A DNA stretch of 64,000 nucleotides, taken from contig NZ_JBFNXH010000003.1 of NCBI RefSeq assembly GCF_040812395.1, forward strand, positions 434,001-498,000, in the 5' to 3' direction. Numbering within the stretch: the stretch's first letter is position 1; every line of letters begins with the position of its first letter. Source of the DNA: Paenibacillus_E sp040812395 (lineage in GTDB: Bacteria; Bacillota; Bacilli; Paenibacillales; NBRC-103111). A program made the position numbers and the translations under genes. Shown here one piece after another: positions 25,230 to 32,163 of this stretch. The notes beneath the pieces were generated by a model. It had not been told where the DNA came from. It did no database searches and was given only the letters and a program-made list of their open reading frames with translations.

Positions 25230-25263
25230 GAGCACTTCTAACATTAATATGTTAGAAATGCTC
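25230..25263 (-). terminator. Riboswitch-controlled intrinsic terminator
   Basis: On the minus strand GAGCATTTCTAACAT pairs with ATGTTAGAAGTGCTC (a 15-bp stem with one mismatch) and is followed by TTTTTT. It lies between the cobalamin aptamer and the cbiH start, the expected place for an expression platform that stops transcription when cobalamin is bound. Confidence 0.85.
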
Positions 25264-25347
25264 CTTGGATACATGAATAATAAACGTTCAGGAGTAACCG
25301 CTCTCTAACACAGCCTAACTCCTCGTAGGCCAATTGTGTTGTTAAAA

Positions 25348-25520
25348 TAGGCAGGTTTCCTGACTTCGATCTTTCTCCTTGTGTCTTCCCAGTCCATTTG
25401 ACCAGTGACCTCATTCAAGGAAATGCCGTGTTGAACGGCGATCTATACAGTGGCGGGTCCGTGCCGGTTTTTCACCGGTCTTCCCTTTTAACTATATGCG
25501 ATTAAACATACAGCACCTAT
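25348..25520 (-). promoter_or_regulatory. Cobalamin (adenosylcobalamin) riboswitch
   Basis: Read on the minus strand, the segment starts with GGTGCTGTATGTTTAATCGC, continues with AAAAGGGAAGACCGGTGAAA and CCGGCACGGACCCGCCACTG, and ends with the B12-box-like AAGTCAGGAAACCTGCC (25350-25366). These conserved blocks occur in the correct order and spacing for the cobalamin aptamer. It controls the cbiH-cbiA operon by feedback, through the terminator at 25230-25263. Confidence 0.93.
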
Positions 25521-25578
25521 TTCCATCGCTATGCAATTACCCTCATCCTATCATCTATCGAAAAGCTTGTCCACGCAA

Positions 25579-25809
25579 TTATTCATATAAAGCTCGATAT
25601 AAGCCATCCATTAAGCTGGAGAAACGGATAGGGTCATACGTAATTTCCGAAAAGCTAACCTGAATCACCTTATTTGTCGTCTTCACAATAAAAAAACTGT
25701 CTTCCGATACTTTGGGATCTATGTACGTATAACATTCCAATTGTGTGCTGCCTGTTTTGCTTCTAAGTGATTCCGTTGCTTCAGCACTGAAATTCGCATA
25801 TTTGGGCAT
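25579..25809 (-). CDS. Hypothetical protein, about 76 residues
   Basis: A small soluble protein with YIDPKVSEDSFFIVKTTNKV and a C-terminal SSLMDGLYRALYE. Three in-frame ATGs are possible (25827, 25815, 25809). I prefer 25809 because AAAGGA lies 8 nt before it. A stronger AGGAGGAG sits further upstream and is ideally placed for a different, out-of-frame 17-codon reading frame. No family is recognised. It lies just upstream of the cobalamin riboswitch, on the same strand. Confidence 0.55.
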   Translation of the reverse strand: MPKYANFSAEATESLRSKTGSTQLECYTYIDPKVSEDSFFIVKTTNKVIQVSFSEITYDPIRFSSLMDGLYRALYE

Positions 25810-25987
25810 AGTCATTGTCCTTTCCATGCATCATATCTTCTCCTCCTAGTATACCGTAAAAGACCCTATGTGAGTAACAAGGTTATCATCTAGCTCATGA
25901 AACTCCCTCTTTAATTTTCTGAATTTTCGTAATATAATGGAGCTATCCAGGAAACGCTTTCAATACAAATTTGGGGGAGGGTTTCAT

Positions 25988-26566
25988 ATGAGCGGCTATA
26001 ATTCTGATGGATTCATCTTCGTGTTCGCTGGCACAAGCGGTTCGGGACGCAAAACCATTGCGCACCAAATCGCCAAAGAGCTTGGTTACACATCGGTTGT
26101 ATCGTATACAACCAGAACTCCGCGTCCGAAAGAAATCGAAGGCAGGGACTACAAATTCATCTCTCGCAAAGCATTTATAGACGCAGATATTGCTGGCGAG
26201 TTTTTCCAAACCGTAGAAATCGACGGCAACTTCTATGGCATCAAAAAAGCGGATATTAATGAGGCGCTCCGCGAGAACGGAATGATATATGTCATTGTAA
26301 ATCGCTACGCAGCGAACCGTTTTAAGTATGAATTCGGTGAAAGAGCGATACGTCTCTTCATCTATGCAAGCAAACAAACCATTATGGAACGGCTATTAGC
26401 GCGCAGTACCCCGATGGACGTCATCGATCATTACATGAACCACTATATTGAAGAGGTCTCCTATCGGAAAGAATGCGAGCATGTTTTTGAAAATATGGAA
26501 CTTAAGCAAACTATTGATAGAGTAAAAGCCGCTATGCTTTCTCATATCCCTACGACTATGAGTTAA
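25988..26566 (+). CDS. Guanylate-kinase-like protein with atypical P-loop
   Basis: A 192-residue protein with the guanylate kinase fold pattern: a P-loop at residues 15-23, then VVSYTTRTPRPKEIEGRDYK, which corresponds to the GMP-binding SxTTRxPR...E..G.DY segment of Gmk, and a helical C-terminus. The P-loop reads GTSGSGRKT, where Gmk has GPSGVGKGT, so the Walker lysine position is arginine and lysine follows one residue later. It may not be the housekeeping Gmk. The ATG at 25988 has GGGGGAGG upstream. Monocistronic, followed by a terminator. Confidence 0.7.
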   Translation: MSGYNSDGFIFVFAGTSGSGRKTIAHQIAKELGYTSVVSYTTRTPRPKEIEGRDYKFISRKAFIDADIAGEFFQTVEIDGNFYGIKKADINEALRENGMIYVIVNRYAANRFKYEFGERAIRLFIYASKQTIMERLLARSTPMDVIDHYMNHYIEEVSYRKECEHVFENMELKQTIDRVKAAMLSHIPTTMS

Positions 26567-26582
26567 CAATGTCCCTCATAGA

Positions 26583-26620
26583 AAAAGAGACCCGGCACCA
26601 AGCAACGCCGAGTCTCTTTT
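26583..26620. terminator. Bidirectional terminator between convergent genes
   Basis: AAAAGAGAC..CGGC pairs with GCCG..GTCTCTTTT with T tracts on both strands, 17 nt past the guanylate-kinase-like gene and 17 nt from the convergent membrane protein gene. Confidence 0.8.
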
Positions 26621-26636
26621 GTTGTGATTGCAAGAT

Positions 26637-27062
26637 TTACTTGGATGTCTTATTTTTTTTCTTCAAGGCCACATACCCGCCTAGCAGAGAAACTGGAACA
26701 ATGATGATAAAACCGGTAAGGTCATACCAAAGCGGACTATCATGACTCGTCAGCATGGAGTCAAAGCCAATCGCTGCCCCAATGACACCGATAATCGACG
26801 CATTGAAATACTCAGCACGCTTGGCAACCTTAGCCGCGACAAAACCGCCAAGAAAAGACCAGAATAAGCCAACCACCATAAACACGAGTAATAAACCAAT
26901 GTTCGAATAAATTCGACTCCAATCATTCTCATCAACTGTGGTTGAGGCGAAATAAATGCTGCCAATTAATGCCGATGAGATAAAGGTCCCCAAATTGTCC
27001 ACGCATAAACCTAATAGAACACCTAGGAAATGAAATCTTCGTTCACTTTTTTGTTCTGCCAT
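26637..27062 (-). CDS. Membrane protein of unknown function, 141 residues
   Basis: Four predicted membrane segments (about residues 12-36, 54-80, 86-104, 112-132) with a basic KKKNKTSK tail. Gly-rich helices such as GLFWSFLGGFVAAKV suggest close helix packing. I cannot place it in a named family. The stop codon is next to the shared terminator; upstream is a 110-nt gap to the metallo-hydrolase gene. Confidence 0.6.
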   Translation of the reverse strand: MAEQKSERRFHFLGVLLGLCVDNLGTFISSALIGSIYFASTTVDENDWSRIYSNIGLLLVFMVVGLFWSFLGGFVAAKVAKRAEYFNASIIGVIGAAIGFDSMLTSHDSPLWYDLTGFIIIVPVSLLGGYVALKKKNKTSK

Positions 27063-27173
27063 CTTTTATTGTTACCTCTCCTGATTGCTGCTTTCTACGA
27101 ACCTATCCATAATACCATGGCTGGCATGCAGTATCCAGTTCTTTACTTTTTCAGTTTTTAACCTACTCGAATT

Positions 27174-28292
27174 CTAAACTTGTCTCCACCATGCCGTGTT
27201 TACATGGATTTCACCTTCAACAGCCATGGTTTCGCCAATCCGCGGCGTTGCCACTGCCACATTCTTACGCTCAGCAGCTTTCAATGCACGTTCCACCGGA
27301 TCTGTCCACGCATGCAAAGCCAATGTGAATGCTCCCCAATGAATCGGCATCATCACCTTTCCTTTTACATCCAAATGTGCCTCTACGCTTTCTTCAGGCA
27401 TCATGTGTATATCTGACCACCGCTCATCATATTGACCACATTCCATTAACGTAAGGTCGAATGGGCCATATTTGTCGCCAATTTCTTTAAAGTGAGGCCC
27501 ATATCCGCTGTCCCCGCTAAAAAATATGCTCGTCTGTTTACCCTTTATCACCCACGAACACCATAGGGTTGCGTTCCGATCCGTCAAACTTCTCCCCGAA
27601 AAGTGAATGGCTGGGGTACAAGCAAAGCGAAGGCCGGCATATGTAAGCTCTTCCCACCAATCGTATTCTTGAATCCTCTCGCGCTCAATTCCCCATCTTT
27701 CCAGATGACCGCCTACCCCAAGGGGCACTAAGAACATGCCCACCTTTAACTTCAATTTTTGAATGGTGCCATAATCCAAATGATCATAGTGATCATGAGA
27801 AAGAACAACCACATCAATAGGAGGGAAATCATCCGTGTCAAGCGGCATCCCACCGCTGTAACGCGGCTTTCCGAAGAGGGGGAATGGTGATGGCGTCTTT
27901 CCAAACATAGGATCCAACAGCAGCGTCTTCCCATCAATCGTTAGCATCGAAGCCGAATGTCCGAACCATGTCACTTGCGTTTGGTTGTTGGATTGGTTGA
28001 AAACTGGAGAAGCCATCGGTAAATGCCGCGGAGGCCTTCTATTGGGATTGCCTTTTATAAAATCAATCAATGTTCCAACCGTTGACTTTAAGCTTGTATC
28101 CATCTTCATCGGCAATCGATTTCTAAATTTTCCACTTTCAAGATGTTCAGAGGTATGAAAACTATCCACCTTCATCTGCGAAGGCTTTCTGCCAAAAACG
28201 GGATACAGCCTCATGAACAGAATACCCAAGAGGATTAGCCCAACAATGAGAACAACAAACGTACTAAATAGCGCCAACTCTTTTGCCTCCAA
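27174..28292 (-). CDS. Membrane-anchored metallo-beta-lactamase-fold hydrolase (NAPE-PLD-like)
   Basis: A 372-residue protein with an N-terminal membrane helix (FVVLIVGLILLGILFMRL) and then a metal-dependent hydrolase domain: TWFGHSASMLTIDGKTLLLD, the metal motif SHDHYDHLD, FFSGDSGYGPHFKEIG, LTLMECGQYD and MMPIHWGAFTLALHAW. The order matches the NAPE-hydrolysing phospholipase D-like or UlaG-like MBL branch. The orientation suggests that the catalytic domain may face outward or lie at the membrane. The substrate is unknown. It seems to be transcribed alone. Confidence 0.82.
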   Translation of the reverse strand: MEAKELALFSTFVVLIVGLILLGILFMRLYPVFGRKPSQMKVDSFHTSEHLESGKFRNRLPMKMDTSLKSTVGTLIDFIKGNPNRRPPRHLPMASPVFNQSNNQTQVTWFGHSASMLTIDGKTLLLDPMFGKTPSPFPLFGKPRYSGGMPLDTDDFPPIDVVVLSHDHYDHLDYGTIQKLKLKVGMFLVPLGVGGHLERWGIERERIQEYDWWEELTYAGLRFACTPAIHFSGRSLTDRNATLWCSWVIKGKQTSIFFSGDSGYGPHFKEIGDKYGPFDLTLMECGQYDERWSDIHMMPEESVEAHLDVKGKVMMPIHWGAFTLALHAWTDPVERALKAAERKNVAVATPRIGETMAVEGEIHVNTAWWRQV

Positions 28293-28528
28293 ATCTAATT
28301 ATGCATTAAGCAGCATTCTTCATAAAATGAAATCTGCTAACTATATGAACGGAAATTCCCTCCGTTTGGTTCCAAGATTTTATTAACCGCTACGTTTTTA
28401 GCATTTCTTTTGGGTTTGTCTGAAGAGATTTTAAGTAAACTTTTATCTGTATTTAAGCTTCAATTCTTAGTTTGTTCATAAATGGACAGTAAGCTTAGGT
28501 AGAAAGAAAAAGATAGGAGTGGTACATA

Positions 28529-29185
28529 ATGGATATTAAAAAAATAGCTGGCATCTGTGTAATTATACCGATGTTACTAAGCGGGTGTGGGAATGGACAG
28601 TCCGCACAGAGCGCTGCAGCGCCTGTCAGCTCGGATCAGCCTGCCAAGCAAGGTCAGGATCAATCAACAGATCAGAAGCAATCCGCACAAGGAAGGCCAG
28701 CGATGACTGCGCAGCAACGGCAACTGTTCTCCACGTTCCAGACACTGCTTATGATGGACAAAGCCGATGGACTCTCGATTACAAAAGATGAGGCGCAGGC
28801 CATGCTTCCTACCGCTCAAGATATCATCTCCAAAGGTGAAATAACGGACGAAAGCAAAGCCAAGTTATTCGAAAAGCTGACGGATGCCCAGAAGAAATTC
28901 GTTGATGATGCAGCGACTCGTATGAGTAACCGAGGCAACGGTAATGGCAATGGCGGAAACGCGATGAAAAAAGCTGATCCCACTTCTCAACCTGATGCCT
29001 CCAAGGATACTGCGCAAGAGACGCCTAATGACATTTCAAAAGATCAAAGCCAATCAAAAGCTCAGGGCTCTTCGGCCGCTAAAGGACCGGATGGCAAGGG
29101 CAGCGGCAAGGGGAATCGCCCTACTGGAGAAATGAAAGATCCAGGCAAACAACTAGTGGAACTGCTGCAAAGCAAAGTGAACTAA
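28529..29185 (+). CDS. Predicted lipoprotein with low-complexity tail
   Basis: A 218-residue exported lipoprotein. The signal peptide ends with the lipobox LLSGC (Cys20). A Gln/Ser-rich spacer follows, then a helical core (LFSTFQTLLMMDKADGLSIT, then ISKGEITDESKAKLFEKLTD AQKKF) and a Gly/Asn/Ser-rich tail with GNGNGNGG. The core resembles a short domain of calcium-regulated or sporulation-associated lipoproteins only vaguely, so I assign no function. AGGAGTGG precedes the ATG and a terminator follows. Confidence 0.7.
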   Translation: MDIKKIAGICVIIPMLLSGCGNGQSAQSAAAPVSSDQPAKQGQDQSTDQKQSAQGRPAMTAQQRQLFSTFQTLLMMDKADGLSITKDEAQAMLPTAQDIISKGEITDESKAKLFEKLTDAQKKFVDDAATRMSNRGNGNGNGGNAMKKADPTSQPDASKDTAQETPNDISKDQSQSKAQGSSAAKGPDGKGSGKGNRPTGEMKDPGKQLVELLQSKVN

Positions 29186-29197
29186 AAGATATCAAAT

Positions 29198-29222
29198 AGA
29201 GCTCAGCCTATGGCGGAGCTCT
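29198..29222 (+). terminator. Intrinsic terminator after the lipoprotein gene
   Basis: AGAGCTCAGCC and GGCGGAGCTCT form the stem with a 3-nt loop, followed by TTTATTTTC, 13 nt past the stop codon. Confidence 0.7.
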
Positions 29223-29243
29223 TCTTTATTTTCAATCCCCTTA

Positions 29244-29747
29244 TTATAGATTGAAAGTTTGCTTTACCCTTTTCGACATAAGGAAATAGCAAATCCACAA
29301 GCATATCCAAACAACTTTTATAGAAGCTCCCATCATCAATGACTTTTGTGATAGTTGGCTTGAATAATAGAAACTAATAACAAGTGCTACCAAATTTAAT
29401 ATTTCGAAGCCAACAATTAACTTTGGAACAAATTTTCTCTTTTTGAAAATCAAAAGAGTTGAAGCAATCAAGGTAAACAGGTGTAAAAGATTAAAAATTG
29501 CTATAAAGGTGGAAAAAGCAGACCAGTTATATGAAGAAATCCCATTTCTGATTATAACCAAATAATTATACAAAATTAAAAAAATGCCTATCACACATGT
29601 TGCTACATAAAGCATTAGCACACCACGTATAGGTGGTGATTCTACGATTTCATCTTGCTTAGAATCAAATTCAACGATTTCATGCTCACATTCAGGACAG
29701 TGCTTCATTCCAAATTCAAGTTTTGCCTCACACCAAGGGCATTCCAT
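29244..29747 (-). CDS. Zinc-ribbon membrane protein (DUF2569-like)
   Basis: A 167-residue protein with an N-terminal zinc ribbon (CPWCEAKLEFGMKHCPECEH) followed by four hydrophobic segments, in the style of DUF2569-like proteins. The ATG at 29747 is 10 nt after GGAGG; a TTG six codons earlier would overlap that ribosome site. The DNA is clearly more AT-rich than the flanking core genes, which suggests recent acquisition. The gene upstream (29787) encodes a SRPBCC protein and may be co-transcribed, with 39 nt between them. Confidence 0.6.
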   Translation of the reverse strand: MECPWCEAKLEFGMKHCPECEHEIVEFDSKQDEIVESPPIRGVLMLYVATCVIGIFLILYNYLVIIRNGISSYNWSAFSTFIAIFNLLHLFTLIASTLLIFKKRKFVPKLIVGFEILNLVALVISFYYSSQLSQKSLMMGASIKVVWICLWICYFLMSKRVKQTFNL

Positions 29748-29786
29748 AAGCTGTGATTCCTCCAAGTTGCCAACACCTTCCTAATC

Positions 29787-30260
29787 CTAAATTCCAAAGT
29801 CTGATGAAATCAAACCCTCAGCAATCTTCTTGATGAACATATTCCTTCTCACGAGAAACTCGCTCATGTACGCCTCTAGGAACAACTGATCTGCGATTTT
29901 CCCCAGAAATCCTAACGGTGACGTATAATCAAATACATCAATCATCCGAGTACTGCCTTCGACTTCCATGAACTCATGACAATGCTTAAACCGCTTGAAT
30001 GCGCCATGTACCATTTCATCCACAAATCGAAATGGCCTATCCATTTCTGTTATCCTTGCAGTCAGGCGTTGCTTGATCCCAAAATGAACGGCTTCCCATG
30101 TAACTGTTTGTCCCAACTCAATAAGGCCGCTTGTAACCCCATCCACAGCTCTCTCTTTCGTTTGTGACGTTGACTGCGCATGTATATCTATACTTCTAGC
30201 TAAGTCAAAGCACACCTCGATGGGCGCATGTATATAAAGTTCAGTTTTTATGCTTGGCAT
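29787..30260 (-). CDS. SRPBCC (START-like) family protein
   Basis: A 157-residue single-domain protein beginning with the family's ELYIHAPIEVCFDLARSIDI and containing GQTVTWEAVHFGIKQRLTAR and MIDVFDYTSPLGFLGKIADQ. It is a helix-grip ligand-binding fold of the cyclase/dehydrase or cell-division-inhibitor SRPBCC type. The ligand is not predictable. GAGGTG lies about 10 nt upstream. Confidence 0.75.
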   Translation of the reverse strand: MPSIKTELYIHAPIEVCFDLARSIDIHAQSTSQTKERAVDGVTSGLIELGQTVTWEAVHFGIKQRLTARITEMDRPFRFVDEMVHGAFKRFKHCHEFMEVEGSTRMIDVFDYTSPLGFLGKIADQLFLEAYMSEFLVRRNMFIKKIAEGLISSDFGI

Positions 30261-30390
30261 TGGATTTGTTGCACCTCATGAATATAGTGAATCGAATATA
30301 ATGTTTCGGTAAAGCTCTTGTATCCCCTAACTTCATCTCATATGCTTTAAATGTAAAAGATTTCAAACTAATGTTGTGGAGGGATTACTA

Positions 30391-30645
30391 ATGAAATTAG
30401 GTTTAAAGTCATTCGCTTTATCTGCCGTAGTCGTTATCTCGATCTTGAGTGCCGGTTCTGCCGCTTCAGCCCATCCTCTAGTCAACTTGCATAGTTATAC
30501 TAGCTTTAACTCTTATCTAGATGCATTAACAAAGCAATACTGGATTGACGGAAGCAATGCTCATGATCAATGGGAGCTTGACGAACAAAATGCTCAATAT
30601 GAAGCTGATATTGCTGCTGCAAAGATATATTTTAACGTAAATTAA
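30391..30645 (+). CDS. Small secreted protein of unknown function
   Basis: An 84-residue precursor with a clear signal peptide (charged MKLGLK, a hydrophobic core, cleavage after ASA at residues 25-27) and a short mature part rich in Tyr, Asn and Asp (YWIDGSNAHDQWELDEQNAQ). The ATG at 30391 is preceded by GGAGGG at the right distance. No family is recognised. The mature chain is about 57 residues, so it could be a peptide signal, an inhibitor or a cell-wall associated protein. Confidence 0.55.
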   Translation: MKLGLKSFALSAVVVISILSAGSAASAHPLVNLHSYTSFNSYLDALTKQYWIDGSNAHDQWELDEQNAQYEADIAAAKIYFNVN

Positions 30646-30746
30646 ACGTAACTAATCCCTTGTGCTATAAGCTCCTATTGTCTTTAGGAGCTTATAAAGC
30701 TTACCATGGGATCCAAATTCAAAGTTCCAATATGAGAAAATTAATA

Positions 30747-30857
30747 TCACCATTGAGTAGAAATAAAATGAATGATTCCAACAAAGACCAAAAAGAATCC
30801 AATCCCAGCGAAAAACCACAATAATACTCGTCCAATGATTTTAATAATTTTCATCAT
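30747..30857 (-). CDS. 36-residue membrane miniprotein
   Basis: A short frame reading MMKIIKIIGRVLLWFFAGIG for the first 20 residues and ending FISTQW. It has a basic N-terminus and one strong hydrophobic helix, with AGAGG shortly before the ATG pair. It is shorter than most gene finders accept. It lies downstream of spo0A and its terminator on the same strand. No homologue is recalled; the coding call rests on composition and the ribosome site only. Confidence 0.4.
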   Translation of the reverse strand: MMKIIKIIGRVLLWFFAGIGFFLVFVGIIHFISTQW

Positions 30858-30973
30858 AAACCTCTATGGGACAGTCTATTGAAATAATAATACTAGAGTA
30901 GAACGATGGTAAGCAATACAAATATTACCTTTATGAAAGTTGGTATTGTAAGACAGAGTGCAACATAAAAAAA

Positions 30974-30995
30974 GAACCACCCTTATGGGTGATTC
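30974..30995 (-). terminator. Intrinsic terminator downstream of spo0A
   Basis: On the minus strand GAATCACCC pairs with GGGTGGTTC around a 4-nt loop and is followed by TTTTTTTA. Confidence 0.8.
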
Positions 30996-31078
30996 CAATT
31001 TTGTATCGATACGTTCTTGTGAGCGAATACACCTTTCAGTACCCGTTAAAACTCTAACCTACGCTAATCTTTCCCCTC

Positions 31079-31876
31079 TCAGGAAACCTTATGTTCAATG
31101 CGCAATTTATCCGCCACCATTGCGATAAACTCGCTATTCGTAGGTTTCGACTTTGAAATATTAATCGTGTAGCCAAAAATAAAGCTAATACTGTCAATGT
31201 TGCCGCGCGTCCAGGCAACTTCAATGGCGTGACGGATAGCTCGCTCTACGCGGCTAGGGGTTGTTTTGTATTTTTCAGCGATTGCTGGATATAGTGTTTT
31301 GGTGATCGCACCTAGAATCTCGATATTATTGTAGACCATTGTGATGGCTTCGCGGAGATATTGATATCCTTTAATATGTGCAGGTACGCCGATTTCATGT
31401 ATGATGCTTGTGATATTCGCGTCTAAATTTTTGCCTTTTGGCATGTGAACGACATTCGCTTTAGGCGATGATGATGTTGTTGCAGTCGACTGATTGTTCG
31501 TGACAAGTTGGCGAATGCGGTTCGTCAGAACTTCCATATCGAAAGGTTTGAGTATGTAGTAGGAGGCACCTAATTGAACGGCTTTCTGCGTAATATTTTC
31601 TTGGCCGAATGCAGTCAACATGATGATTTTCGGCTGCGGGTGCAGGTTCATTTCACGAAGCTTCTCAAGTACGCCAAGTCCGTCTAGATGAGGCATAATA
31701 ATATCTAAAATGAGTACATCAGGGACATCGCGTTGCTGTTCCATAAATCGAAGAACTTCGTTTCCATTGTACGCGACGCCAACAATTTCCATATCCTCTT
31801 GCTCACCAATATACTCCGATAATAAATGCGTGAACTCCCGGTTATCATCTGCTAACAGCACCTGAATTTTTTGCAA
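31079..31876 (-). CDS. spo0A: Sporulation master regulator Spo0A
   Basis: Response regulator at the end of the phosphorelay that commits the cell to sporulation. The 265-residue protein has a receiver domain (acidic pair at residues 10-11, phospho-acceptor Asp58 in LILDIIMPHLDG, lysine in YILKPFD), a linker, and the C-terminal Spo0A DNA-binding domain with TPSRVERAIRHAIEVAWTRG and FGYTINISKSKPTNSEFIAM. It starts with TTG, 8 nt after AAGGAGG. Three 0A-box-like sites lie upstream. It follows spoIVB, as in all Bacilli, but a terminator separates them. Confidence 0.97.
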   Translation of the reverse strand: MQKIQVLLADDNREFTHLLSEYIGEQEDMEIVGVAYNGNEVLRFMEQQRDVPDVLILDIIMPHLDGLGVLEKLREMNLHPQPKIIMLTAFGQENITQKAVQLGASYYILKPFDMEVLTNRIRQLVTNNQSTATTSSSPKANVVHMPKGKNLDANITSIIHEIGVPAHIKGYQYLREAITMVYNNIEILGAITKTLYPAIAEKYKTTPSRVERAIRHAIEVAWTRGNIDSISFIFGYTINISKSKPTNSEFIAMVADKLRIEHKVS

Positions 31877-31936
31877 CTTGAAATCCTCCTTTTAGCTACT
31901 TGTACAAGTTGGTAATTTTTCTCATAAGTTAAGGTA

Positions 31937-32045
31937 TTCGACAGCCTCATTTAAATTCCTTCTGTCGAAAATTATTTTTCTTTCCATTCATTTCACTTTC
32001 TTATATAATAGTATATTTATCTTGTAATTCCAACATTTTTCGACA
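31937..32045 (-). promoter_or_regulatory. Spo0A-binding sites (three 0A boxes) upstream of spo0A
   Basis: TTCGACA at 31937-31943, TGTCGAA at 31963-31969 and TTCGACA at 32039-32045 are exact matches to the 0A box core. They occur within 110 bp, between the spo0A start and the spoIVB stop, in an AT-rich stretch expected to hold the spo0A promoters. This implies autoregulation, as in B. subtilis. Confidence 0.65.
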
Positions 32046-32136
32046 AAGTCAATATAGAATCATGCCATCATGTAAAAAAAGATTAAAATGACACTAAATC
32101 AACATGATAATTTAATAACCGATGAGAAAGAAAAAA

Positions 32137-32163
32137 ATCAAAGGCTTTTAACTGGCCTTTGAT
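32137..32163 (-). terminator. Intrinsic terminator embedded in the spoIVB 3' end
   Basis: On the minus strand ATCAAAGGC pairs with GCCTTTGAT, and seven Ts follow. The first stem arm encodes the last residues of SpoIVB and the stop codon lies in the loop. Confidence 0.8.
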
